From Bacteroidaceae bacterium (lineage in GTDB: Bacteria > Bacteroidota > Bacteroidia > Bacteroidales > Bacteroidaceae), in assembly GCA_017427065.1 (NCBI GenBank), contig JAFRTL010000023.1, forward strand, positions 1 to 45,216: 45,216 bases of DNA, given 5' to 3'. Of this stretch, positions 1 through 6,921 are shown in pieces; position 1 is the stretch's first letter, and every line of letters starts with the position of its first letter. The translations under genes were made by a program, and so were the position numbers. The notes under the pieces were generated by a model that saw only the letters and a list, made by a program, of their open reading frames with translations, did no database searches and was not told the DNA's origin.

Positions 1-1
1 C

Positions 2-322
2 AACCATGCGTTCCAGCAAACGGAGAGTTATCAGCGCATCATGGCACTGGCAGCGCATAAGGAGGAGAAGGAGCAGATACTGCCTTATCTGAAGGCAAAG
101 GAACTAGAGCGGGTGCATGAAGAGGTGCTGGGCATCTATGCTGACTATATCGAGGAGCTACAGAGCCAATATGAAAAGTTGGACGAGCAGGACATCCTTT
201 ATCTCTGCCTCTCTGAAGCCTTGGCAGACACCCGTTCAGTGGCTATAGGCATGGGGGTAGGGAGCACTAACAATGTGCATCAGCGCAAGAGTAGGCTGAA
301 GAAGAAAGTGATCGAGAATTAG
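2..322 (+). CDS. C-terminal fragment of a TPR/HTH-type regulator
   Basis: The reading frame is open from the left edge of the window, so the true start lies upstream and only the last 106 residues are present. The visible part is mostly charged helix (AHKEEKEQ, HEEVLGIYADYIEELQ). It ends in a segment that resembles a helix-turn-helix: LDEQDILYLCLSEALADTRS followed by IGMGVGSTNNVHQRKSRLKKK. The layout matches the C-terminus of the complete regulator at 37033-38802 (ELSDLEIEISLLRRMGVS, then a serine-rich recognition helix and basic residues). Inference: this is a Bacteroidetes signalling protein with periplasmic TPRs, a transmembrane segment and a cytoplasmic DNA-binding end. It converges on the acetyltransferase gene with only 2 nt between the stops. 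The family call rests on the tail alone. Confidence 0.5.
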   Translation, partial: NHAFQQTESYQRIMALAAHKEEKEQILPYLKAKELERVHEEVLGIYADYIEELQSQYEKLDEQDILYLCLSEALADTRSVAIGMGVGSTNNVHQRKSRLKKKVIEN

Positions 323-324
323 TC

Positions 325-816
325 TTAGATTTTCTGATAGGCCAATCGCTCATCGCCATTGAGCAGATAGATGATGCCACAGTATTGGAAGCCTGCTTTC
401 AGGAGGCAGTGTTGCATGATGTGATTGTCGCGATGGGTGTCTATCTTCAGATTGGGAATCTGCTCGAAGCACCAGTCGAAACAAGCCTGTGCCACCCCTC
501 TGCTTTCTGGCGTACTGGCAAGGCGATGCACCACACCGTATGGGGCATCGGCATCGAGCCATTGGCCTTCATAGATATGTATATAGGTGGGGTCTATGCC
601 TGTGATAAAGGCAAAAGTACCTACCACAATCCCTTCATCATCTGCCATCAGATAACTGTTTCCTTGGCGAATATCATTCTCCACCAATTCATGTCGAGGC
701 TCTCCACCAGCCCATTGGTGCAAGTTTCCATCACTGCGCATGATGGTACGTGCATGGTCGAAAAGCGTAAGCACTACGTCGATTTCTTCAGGCTTTGTAT
801 GGCGGATATGGTACAT
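325..816 (-). CDS. GNAT family N-acetyltransferase
   Basis: A 163-residue protein of usual GNAT length. The N-terminus (MYHIRHTKPEEIDVVLTLFD) is the typical first strand and helix. A central strand (GIVVGTFAFI) precedes the acetyl-CoA binding region around VVHRLASTPESRGVAQACFD, and the motif B helix region is DNHIMQHCLLKAGFQYCGII. The family transfers an acetyl group from acetyl-CoA to an amine; the substrate cannot be read from the sequence. The gene is monocistronic, runs toward the window's left edge, and diverges from the TPR gene at 896, sharing an intergenic stretch of about 80 nt with it. Confidence 0.85.
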   Translation of the reverse strand: MYHIRHTKPEEIDVVLTLFDHARTIMRSDGNLHQWAGGEPRHELVENDIRQGNSYLMADDEGIVVGTFAFITGIDPTYIHIYEGQWLDADAPYGVVHRLASTPESRGVAQACFDWCFEQIPNLKIDTHRDNHIMQHCLLKAGFQYCGIIYLLNGDERLAYQKI

Positions 817-864
817 AGTGGTGGTTTTTTGATGCGAAGATAAGTGTTTGTTTTAAATTATTCG

Positions 865-872
865 TATCTTCG
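865..872 (+). promoter_or_regulatory. Probable -7 element TATCTTCG
   Basis: TATCTTCG fits the Bacteroidetes -7 consensus TAnnTTTG with the common C variant and lies 23 nt before the ATG of the TPR gene. No well-spaced -33 TTTG is visible; the nearest TTTG (847-850) is only 14 nt away, so the promoter is called on the -7 box alone. Confidence 0.4.
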
Positions 873-895
873 CAACATAAAAATAAAAAAGGATT

Positions 896-2233
896 ATGAT
901 TATTACATTACCACTCCAAGAGAATATCTTCCAAGCCAAGACGGTGGAGGAACTGAATGAAAAGATTGTAAAAGCATTTGAGGAATTGGCTTACAAGCCA
1001 GTAATAAAGAGTGCCGATGACCATATAGAGTTGACCGTGGAGGATTCGTCTGCTGGTATGACGGCTTTGGTACAGTTGGGCAACTTATATCTGGCTGCCA
1101 GTAAACCTGCGGATGCTGAGAAATACTACCGGATAGCTATGGAGCAAGACCCGCTGAATTTTATCGCAGTGACCAATGTCGGAGCGGCTTGCTTGGATCG
1201 TAAGGAGTATGGCGAGGCCATCAAGCTCTTTGAGCAGGCACTGGAGCGTAATCCTTATTATGTGAATGCGCACTATGGTCGCACATTGGCTTATTTCCAG
1301 CAAGGAGACACGGAGCGCGCTTTCCAAGTATGTATGGATGGTACGCAGAAGACACTGCAGGCAGTGGATAATTCGGGCACGCGCGACAATCTGCTGCGCA
1401 TGTTGGTTTCGCTGGCAGAGAAGATGGTAAGTGAGACAGATTTCAAGCCTGTGATTGATGGACTGAAGGCTAAGCTGGAACAGGCGGATGGGAAGAAGAT
1501 TGTGATTGAAGCGGATGATAATATCGTGCATTCTGCGACACTTCAAGTAGCTAAGGCTCAAGGGAATGAGGCGCATGAAATAAAGTATCAGTCTAACTTG
1601 CCGTTTACGGATTATCTGATACTGCGGAAGCTGATACGTCTGCAGATGGTACAGGAAGCCCGTAAGCGTGGAAAGAATAAGGTGGTGGAATTTACGGGTA
1701 CCAATCTGGCCAATTTCAACCGTCGTTTTGGGGTGTTCTTCAGCAACTTTTCCACGAAGATGAAGGCCGAGAGTCTGGAAGCTTTTAAGTTGGGTGTGGC
1801 CAATGGGTTCTCGTATCAGTTGATGAACTTTGTGCACGACTTGATCGTGGAGGACCGCATTTATTTCGATTATCCACAGTTGCGTCCCATGCAGTTGCTC
1901 TACCTTACTCGTCAGGAGCAGGAGAGTCTTACTGCCATTCGTCCTAGCAAGGAACTGGATCTCATGCCTCAGACGGTAGTAAATGCCAGTCGTCTGATGG
2001 TACTGATTGCTTCACTGTATTATGCCAATCTTTATGGCATCAATGTGGTGAGCGAGTATCATGGCAATGAGAAGGAATACCAGAAGGTGGATGGACTCTA
2101 TGAAGAGTTTATCGACTATTTGGAAGGTGACCCACAACCAGGTGATGAGTATGCTTTGGTGGAGGACTTTGCCGAGGAATTAGGATTTGGCGATTTAATC
2201 ACCGTTCATGGAGAATCGGGGCTGATTTTATAG
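896..2233 (+). CDS. Tetratricopeptide repeat protein
   Basis: A 445-residue protein without signal peptide or membrane segment, so probably cytoplasmic. Two or three TPR units are visible at about residues 60-155 (LVQLGNLYLAASKPADAEKYYRIAMEQDP, then FIAVTNVGAACLDRKEYGEAIKLFEQALERNP, then YVNAHYGRTLAYFQQGDTERAFQ). The remaining C-terminal 250 residues are a mixed alpha/beta region that I do not recognise. TPRs mediate protein-protein contacts, so a scaffold or chaperone role is likely, but no partner is evident. It precedes nrfH by about 115 nt with a separate promoter between them, so it is probably not part of the nrf transcript. Confidence 0.75.
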   Translation: MIITLPLQENIFQAKTVEELNEKIVKAFEELAYKPVIKSADDHIELTVEDSSAGMTALVQLGNLYLAASKPADAEKYYRIAMEQDPLNFIAVTNVGAACLDRKEYGEAIKLFEQALERNPYYVNAHYGRTLAYFQQGDTERAFQVCMDGTQKTLQAVDNSGTRDNLLRMLVSLAEKMVSETDFKPVIDGLKAKLEQADGKKIVIEADDNIVHSATLQVAKAQGNEAHEIKYQSNLPFTDYLILRKLIRLQMVQEARKRGKNKVVEFTGTNLANFNRRFGVFFSNFSTKMKAESLEAFKLGVANGFSYQLMNFVHDLIVEDRIYFDYPQLRPMQLLYLTRQEQESLTAIRPSKELDLMPQTVVNASRLMVLIASLYYANLYGINVVSEYHGNEKEYQKVDGLYEEFIDYLEGDPQPGDEYALVEDFAEELGFGDLITVHGESGLIL

Positions 2234-2290
2234 GCTGACGAGACAAACGATGAGGTTATTTCTTGTTTTTACAGAATAGTTGCTCTTTTT

Positions 2291-2322
2291 TTTGCGTATA
2301 TGAATATTTATTCATATATTCG
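2291..2322 (+). promoter_or_regulatory. nrf promoter with embedded 22-nt palindromic operator
   Basis: A -33 TTTG (2291-2294) and a -7 TATATTCG (2315-2322) are 20 nt apart, matching the Bacteroidetes promoter pattern. Between them, overlapping the -7 box, lies an inverted repeat at 2297-2318 with perfect 10-nt arms (TATATGAATA and TATTCATATA) around a TT centre. The AT-rich palindrome and its position suggest the binding site of a dimeric regulator of nitrite reduction rather than a terminator. The regulator is not identified. Confidence 0.6.
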
Positions 2323-2349
2323 TCAAAAATTCAGGGAGCTATTGTTAAT

Positions 2350-2952
2350 ATGAATCTAAACCGATACTGGAAAGCATTTACCAGCCTTTTCTCTTACCGA
2401 CAGAAAATAGGCTTATGTCTTATTGCTGGCATACTGGTAGGACTGGGCGGCTTGTTCATGTATCTGCTTCGGGCACACACCTATCTTGGTGATGATCCTT
2501 CGGCCTGTATCAACTGTCACATCATGACCCCTTATTATGCTACGTGGAGTCATTCCAGTCATGGGCGTGATGCAACGTGCAACGATTGTCATGTGCCTCA
2601 TTCCAGCTTGGCAGCCAAGTATGGCTTCAAGGCGATGGACGGACTGAAGCATACGGCTTATTTCGTGACACATAGTGAACGACAGGCGATTATGGCAGAG
2701 GATATGAGTGCTGAGGTAATCATGAACAATTGCATCCGCTGTCACACACAGCTTAATCAGGAGTTTGTGAAGACAGGACGCATCGACTATATGATGTCTA
2801 AAAAGGGAGAAGGCAAGGCTTGTTGGGATTGCCACCGCAATGTGCCACATGGCGGTATGAATTCACTCTCGGGTACGCCGAATGCAGAAGGGGTGACTCC
2901 GTTGCCTCCATCGCCCGTACCTGAATGGTTACAAAGATTAATGGAAAAATAA
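2350..2952 (+). CDS. nrfH: Cytochrome c nitrite reductase small subunit, NrfH
   Basis: NrfH is the membrane-anchored tetraheme quinol dehydrogenase (NapC/NirT family) that passes electrons from menaquinol to NrfA on the periplasmic side. The 200-residue protein has one N-terminal membrane anchor (IGLCLIAGILVGLGGLFMYLL) and four CxxCH heme motifs: CINCH 53-57, CNDCH 77-81, CIRCH 128-132 and CWDCH 158-162. The ATG at 2350 is chosen because AGGGAG at 2333-2338 lies at suitable distance and the promoter is just upstream. A longer in-frame reading from a TTG at 2263 would run through the promoter. nrfA follows after 19 nt and is surely co-transcribed. Confidence 0.95.
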   Translation: MNLNRYWKAFTSLFSYRQKIGLCLIAGILVGLGGLFMYLLRAHTYLGDDPSACINCHIMTPYYATWSHSSHGRDATCNDCHVPHSSLAAKYGFKAMDGLKHTAYFVTHSERQAIMAEDMSAEVIMNNCIRCHTQLNQEFVKTGRIDYMMSKKGEGKACWDCHRNVPHGGMNSLSGTPNAEGVTPLPPSPVPEWLQRLMEK

Positions 2953-2971
2953 CTTAAACTTTACTGATATT

Positions 2972-4459
2972 ATGGCGAAACAACTGAAAAAATGGCAAGG
3001 GTGGCTGCTGTTCCTCGTTGCAATGGTGGTTGTCTTTTGTCTGGGACTACTGGTTTCATCGTTGATGGAACGAAGGGCCGAGGTGGTGAGCGTGTTCAAC
3101 AATAAGCGAACTGTCTTCACTGATTCCATAGTTGCCCAAAACGAGAAGTTCAAGGCCGACTATCCACGTGAGTACAACACTTGGGCAATGACCGAGGACA
3201 CGTCCTTCGTGAGTAAGTATAATAGTTCGCAGGAAGTGGATGTATTGGAGCAACGTCCAGAGATGGTCATCCTATGGGCTGGCTATGCATTTTCTAGACA
3301 TTATAACACACCGCGTGGACATAAGCATGCATTGGAGGATATGCGTAAGATCCTGCGCACTGGCAATCCGGGTGTAGGAGGGGATGCAGATATGCAACCT
3401 GCTACATGTTGGACATGTAAAGGACCAGATGTGCCACGCATGATGCGCGAGATGGGGTTGGAGAATTACTATCATGCCCGTTGGAGTGAACTTGGCAACG
3501 AGATGGTTAATACCATCGGTTGCTCCGATTGCCACGATGCCCGTACCATGGAACTGCGTCCTGCACGTCCTGCGCTCTATGAAGCATGGGAGCGTGCAGG
3601 TAAGGATGTAAACAAGGCTACGCATCAGGAAATGCGCTCACTGGTATGTGCACAATGCCATACGGAGTATTATTTCGTTAAGGGTACTGACTATTTGATG
3701 TTCCCACAAGACAAAGGCTTGACACTGGAGGATGCAGAAGCTTATTATGACGAGATAGGTTTCTACGACTACATCCATCCGTTATCAAAGACTCCAATCC
3801 TGAAAGCACAACATCCTGGGTATGAAATCGCATTGCAAGGCATTCATGGACAACGTGGTGTTTCATGTGCCGATTGCCATATGCCATATATGAGTGAAGG
3901 TGGTGTGAAATTTACCGACCACCACATCATGTCACCATTGGCAAATATTGACCGTACGTGCCAGACTTGCCACCGTCAGGATGCTGAAACATTACGCCAG
4001 AACGTCTATGAACGTCAGGAGAAGTGCAATGAAGTACGCGACCGTGCCGAGGCAGAGCTTGCAACCGCACATATTGAGGCAAAGTTTGCCATTGAAAAGG
4101 GTGCAACGGATGAAGAAATGAAACCTGTACAAGACCTTCTGCGTAAGGGACAGTGGCGTTGGGATTATGCCATCGCATCTCATGGTGCTACGTTCCATGC
4201 ACCGCAAGAGGTAACACGCCTGCTTTCTCACAGTGTGGATTATGCACAGCAGGCCCGCTTGGCGATCTCCAAGATTTTGGCAAAACATGGTTTTATCGGG
4301 GATGTACCTATGCCTGACATTTCTACAAAAGCTAAGGCACAGCAGTATATCGGCCTTGATATGCCGACACTGAACCAGAAGAAACAGGAGTTCTTGGAAA
4401 CTGTGGTGCCTAAATGGATTGAAGAAGCAAAGGCTAATGGAAAACTGATAGAGCTTTAA
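2972..4459 (+). CDS. nrfA: Ammonia-forming cytochrome c nitrite reductase, NrfA
   Basis: NrfA is the pentaheme catalytic subunit that reduces nitrite to ammonia with six electrons in the periplasm. The diagnostic active-site heme motif CWTCK (146-150), where lysine replaces histidine as heme ligand, is present. Four ordinary motifs follow: CSDCH 184-188, CAQCH 226-230, CADCH 299-303 and CQTCH 330-334. An N-terminal hydrophobic segment (WLLFLVAMVVVFCLGLLVSSL) serves as signal or anchor. The length (495 aa) is normal. It lies 19 nt after nrfH and before the ResB/CcsA genes that attach heme to c-type cytochromes, so the locus encodes both enzyme and maturation. Whether a dedicated CcsA is needed for the CWTCK heme, as in some other bacteria, cannot be told here. 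Confidence 0.97.
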   Translation: MAKQLKKWQGWLLFLVAMVVVFCLGLLVSSLMERRAEVVSVFNNKRTVFTDSIVAQNEKFKADYPREYNTWAMTEDTSFVSKYNSSQEVDVLEQRPEMVILWAGYAFSRHYNTPRGHKHALEDMRKILRTGNPGVGGDADMQPATCWTCKGPDVPRMMREMGLENYYHARWSELGNEMVNTIGCSDCHDARTMELRPARPALYEAWERAGKDVNKATHQEMRSLVCAQCHTEYYFVKGTDYLMFPQDKGLTLEDAEAYYDEIGFYDYIHPLSKTPILKAQHPGYEIALQGIHGQRGVSCADCHMPYMSEGGVKFTDHHIMSPLANIDRTCQTCHRQDAETLRQNVYERQEKCNEVRDRAEAELATAHIEAKFAIEKGATDEEMKPVQDLLRKGQWRWDYAIASHGATFHAPQEVTRLLSHSVDYAQQARLAISKILAKHGFIGDVPMPDISTKAKAQQYIGLDMPTLNQKKQEFLETVVPKWIEEAKANGKLIEL

Positions 4460-4476
4460 CAAGAAATATGTGTTTG

Positions 4477-4508
4477 AAAGGCAGGCTCCGAAAGAACCTG
4501 CCTTTTTT
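4477..4508 (+). terminator. Hairpin terminator after nrfA
   Basis: Arms AAAGGCAGG (4477-4485) and CCTGCCTTT (4497-4505) enclose an 11-nt loop and run into a T tract. It sits between nrfA and the ResB gene and would leave the maturation genes at a lower level than nrfHA if read-through is partial. Confidence 0.8.
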
Positions 4509-4521
4509 CAATAATAGGATT

Positions 4522-5760
4522 ATGTGGAAAAAACCTTGGAAACTAAATGAGGGCTTTCTGATAGGAGCGGGACTTATAGTCTGTGGCTTGTTGCTGCAGT
4601 TCAGTGTCGGACCTATTGAGTGGAAGGCTTTTTCTTATCCTGTCAACTTATTGATGGCTGTGCTCATCGTACTGGGTATATTGTTAGCTTATACCCTACG
4701 GAGTAAATCTTATGCCATACGCTTCATGGGCAGTTATGCGGCAGCGATTCCTGCATTGGCATATGCAGTCATCCTAACCGCGATTATGGGTCTGACGCGA
4801 CAAGTAGCCGACGGACAAGAGGCTGTGGATTTTCTTGGCATTACGCATATGCTTTCTTTCTGGCCCTTTGTGTTGATTTATGTGTATATCGCCGTAATCT
4901 TAGGATTGGTCATCTTGCAGCATCTGACGCATTTCAAGTGGAAGCGTGACATTCCTTTTTTGTTGAATCATCTGGGACTATTTATCGTGCTGCTTAGTGC
5001 CACTTTAGGTAATGCTGATATGCAGCGCCTCACCATGACTGTCACGAAGGAACAACCAGAATGGCGGGCGATAGATAATCAGGGCTATGTCAAAGAATTG
5101 CCCATTGCCATCCAACTGAATGATTTTACCATCGATGAATATCCTCCTAAATTGCTCTTAGTGGACAATACTACGGGACAGGCTCTGCCAGTGGGTAATC
5201 CCATGACAGTGGTGGCAGATAGTGCTGAAGCTGATGCTGAGGGATATATTGGTACATTGGACGAGTGGCGTGTCAAATTGTTGGAGTCGATAGATATGGC
5301 TGCACCACAACTCTCTGAGGATTCCACGACGTATGTGTCATGGGAGCAAAGTGGGGCCACAAGTGCCGTTCGCGTATCTCTGACCTCTACGAAGACTGGT
5401 CGTGAAGTGGAAGGGTGGGTGACCTGTGGAAGCTATCGATTCCCTTATCAGTTGCTTCCTGTGACGAATCTTGTAAGTCTGGCGATGGCAGAACGTGAAC
5501 CTCAACGTTATACTTCCAATGTGGAGGTGCTTACCGTTTCGGGGGAGCATTACCAAACCGATATCCAAGTGAACAAACCCTTTGAGGTAGAAGGTTGGAA
5601 AGTGTATCAGCTCAACTATGATATCGAGAGGGGCAGGTGGAGTGAAATCAGTGTGTTGGAACTGGTGCGCGATCCGTGGTTGCCAGTGGTCTATACGGGC
5701 ATCATCATGATGTTATTAGGAGCCGTTTGTATGTTTGTTTTAGCACAGCGAAAGAAATGA
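4522..5760 (+). CDS. ResB-like cytochrome c biogenesis protein (System II)
   Basis: The product (412 aa from this start) is the ResB/Ccs1 half of the System II machinery that exports heme and ligates it to apocytochromes c. About four membrane segments occupy residues 10-190 (for example LIGAGLIVCGLLLQF and VLIYVYIAVILGLVILQHL). A periplasmic domain follows to about residue 380, then a last helix LPVVYTGIIMMLLGAVCMFVL. The HLGLFIVLLSATLGNADMQR region is typical of the family. An upstream in-frame ATG at 4468 is rejected because its codons form the nrfA terminator hairpin. The stop overlaps the ccsA start (ATGA), showing translational coupling. Confidence 0.85.
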   Translation: MWKKPWKLNEGFLIGAGLIVCGLLLQFSVGPIEWKAFSYPVNLLMAVLIVLGILLAYTLRSKSYAIRFMGSYAAAIPALAYAVILTAIMGLTRQVADGQEAVDFLGITHMLSFWPFVLIYVYIAVILGLVILQHLTHFKWKRDIPFLLNHLGLFIVLLSATLGNADMQRLTMTVTKEQPEWRAIDNQGYVKELPIAIQLNDFTIDEYPPKLLLVDNTTGQALPVGNPMTVVADSAEADAEGYIGTLDEWRVKLLESIDMAAPQLSEDSTTYVSWEQSGATSAVRVSLTSTKTGREVEGWVTCGSYRFPYQLLPVTNLVSLAMAEREPQRYTSNVEVLTVSGEHYQTDIQVNKPFEVEGWKVYQLNYDIERGRWSEISVLELVRDPWLPVVYTGIIMMLLGAVCMFVLAQRKK

Positions 5761-6542
5761 GTTGGAGTCAGTTTATAATCTTTGCAGCTGTAGCCGTGCT
5801 GTTTTGGGTATATGGTGCCTATGCCGCATGGAAGGACCGTTCTAAGACTGCCTATGTGAGCACTGCGTTCGGCTTGTTGGTGTTCTTTGCCTTTATCTTA
5901 GGCATGTGGATTTCTTTGGAGCGTCCACCGCTTCGTACGATGGGTGAGACGCGTCTGTGGTACTCCTTCTTCCTTCCAATGGCAGGATTGATCGTCTATG
6001 GCCGATGGAAGTACAAGTGGATTTTGTCTTTCAGTACGTTGTTGGCCATCGTGTTTATTTGTGTCAATCTCTTTAAGCCTGAGATACACAACAAGACGCT
6101 GATGCCAGCCTTGCAGAGTCCATGGTTTGCGCCGCATGTCATCGTCTACATGTTTGCTTACGCCTTGCTGGGTGCTGCCACCGTGATGGCGCTCTATCTG
6201 TTGTTCATCAAGAAAGAGGAGGTGGCTGAGAAGGAAATGGACATTTGCGACAATCTGGTGTATGTGGGGTTGGCGTTCATGACTATCGGCATGCTGTTTG
6301 GAGCCTTGTGGGCCAAGGAAGCATGGGGGCATTATTGGGCTTGGGATCCGAAGGAGACATGGGCGGCTGTCACTTGGTTCGCGTATCTGGTGTATGTGCA
6401 TTTCCGCATTTATCGACCTATGCAATATCGACGGGCTTTCTGGATATTGTTGGTATCATTTATACTGCTACAGATGTGTTGGTGGGGTATAAATTACCTT
6501 CCGTCGGCACAAGGTACCAGCGTACACACCTATACATCATAA
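5757..6542 (+). CDS. CcsA-like cytochrome c heme-ligation protein
   Basis: CcsA is the membrane partner of ResB, binding heme at the tryptophan-rich WWD region and presenting it to apocytochromes. The 261-residue protein is almost entirely transmembrane. It carries the signature region AWGHYWAWDPKETWAAVTW followed by conserved aromatic and basic residues, plus candidate heme-ligand histidines (HVIVYMFAYALLG, and one near the WWD motif). The start at 5757 overlaps the ResB stop by 4 nt; a longer in-frame reading into the ResB gene is unlikely. Together with ResB it forms a complete System II pair, placed to mature the nine hemes of NrfHA. A strong hairpin terminator follows the stop. Confidence 0.9.
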   Translation: MSWSQFIIFAAVAVLFWVYGAYAAWKDRSKTAYVSTAFGLLVFFAFILGMWISLERPPLRTMGETRLWYSFFLPMAGLIVYGRWKYKWILSFSTLLAIVFICVNLFKPEIHNKTLMPALQSPWFAPHVIVYMFAYALLGAATVMALYLLFIKKEEVAEKEMDICDNLVYVGLAFMTIGMLFGALWAKEAWGHYWAWDPKETWAAVTWFAYLVYVHFRIYRPMQYRRAFWILLVSFILLQMCWWGINYLPSAQGTSVHTYTS

Positions 6543-6547
6543 TACAA

Positions 6548-6577
6548 AAATAGCGAGGACAATGCCTCGCTATTTAG
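6548..6577. terminator. Bidirectional hairpin terminator
   Basis: A perfect 11-bp stem, AAATAGCGAGG (6548-6558) and CCTCGCTATTT (6565-6575), has a 6-nt loop, with A and T tracts on the two sides. It serves ccsA from the left and the small winged-helix gene from the right. Confidence 0.9.
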
Positions 6578-6581
6578 TTTT

Positions 6582-6788
6582 TCATGCTATCAGATAATAG
6601 ATACATCCAGATTCTCTTCGTTGGGTCAACTTGCCCTCTTGCATTAACTGGCCTATAGCCAAACAAAGATCTGTGTCATTCAGATGGCTCTGTCCTTGCA
6701 AATCATCGAAAGAATACTGACTTGTCTTCTTCATGACAGCATACAGTTTTCTACTGTTGTTAACGATACTCTCTTTGTTGAACATCAT
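6582..6788 (-). CDS. Small winged-helix protein (DUF2582-like)
   Basis: A 68-residue protein with the pattern of a single winged helix-turn-helix: an N-terminal helix (NKESIVNNSRKLYAVMKK), a short YSFDDLQG turn, a helix pair (LNDTDLCLAIGQLMQEGKL) and a two-strand wing (TQRRESGCIYYLI). It resembles the DUF2582 group of small bacterial wHTH proteins, whose role is unknown; DNA binding is inferred. Two adjacent ATGs (6788 and 6785) are possible starts. An unusually good AGGAGG (6798-6803) sits 9 nt before the first. Confidence 0.6.
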   Translation of the reverse strand: MMFNKESIVNNSRKLYAVMKKTSQYSFDDLQGQSHLNDTDLCLAIGQLMQEGKLTQRRESGCIYYLIA

Positions 6789-6828
6789 AGTTTAAATCCT
6801 CCTCGTGTTTATGTTTGTTTCACTTCGT

Positions 6829-6859
6829 CAAATTTAAGAAAAAGATTTTATATATCAAA
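6829..6859 (-). promoter_or_regulatory. Promoter of the winged-helix gene
   Basis: Read on the minus strand, TTTG (6856-6859) and TAAATTTG (6829-6836) are 19 nt apart, an exact Bacteroidetes promoter about 40 nt before the start codon. Confidence 0.65.
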
Positions 6860-6921
6860 TACTTATATGTTAAAAAGATGATACTTTTAAAAAAATGGTA
6901 TAAAAAGTCAGTTATTTAGCA

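Noticed and set aside
1085-1837. 250-residue minus-strand frame opposite the TPR gene.
   Set aside because: It lies wholly opposite a well-supported TPR gene and has no domain pattern.
2263-2349. Longer NrfH reading from a TTG.
   Set aside because: It would pass through the promoter and palindrome; the ATG at 2350 has a good AGGGAG.
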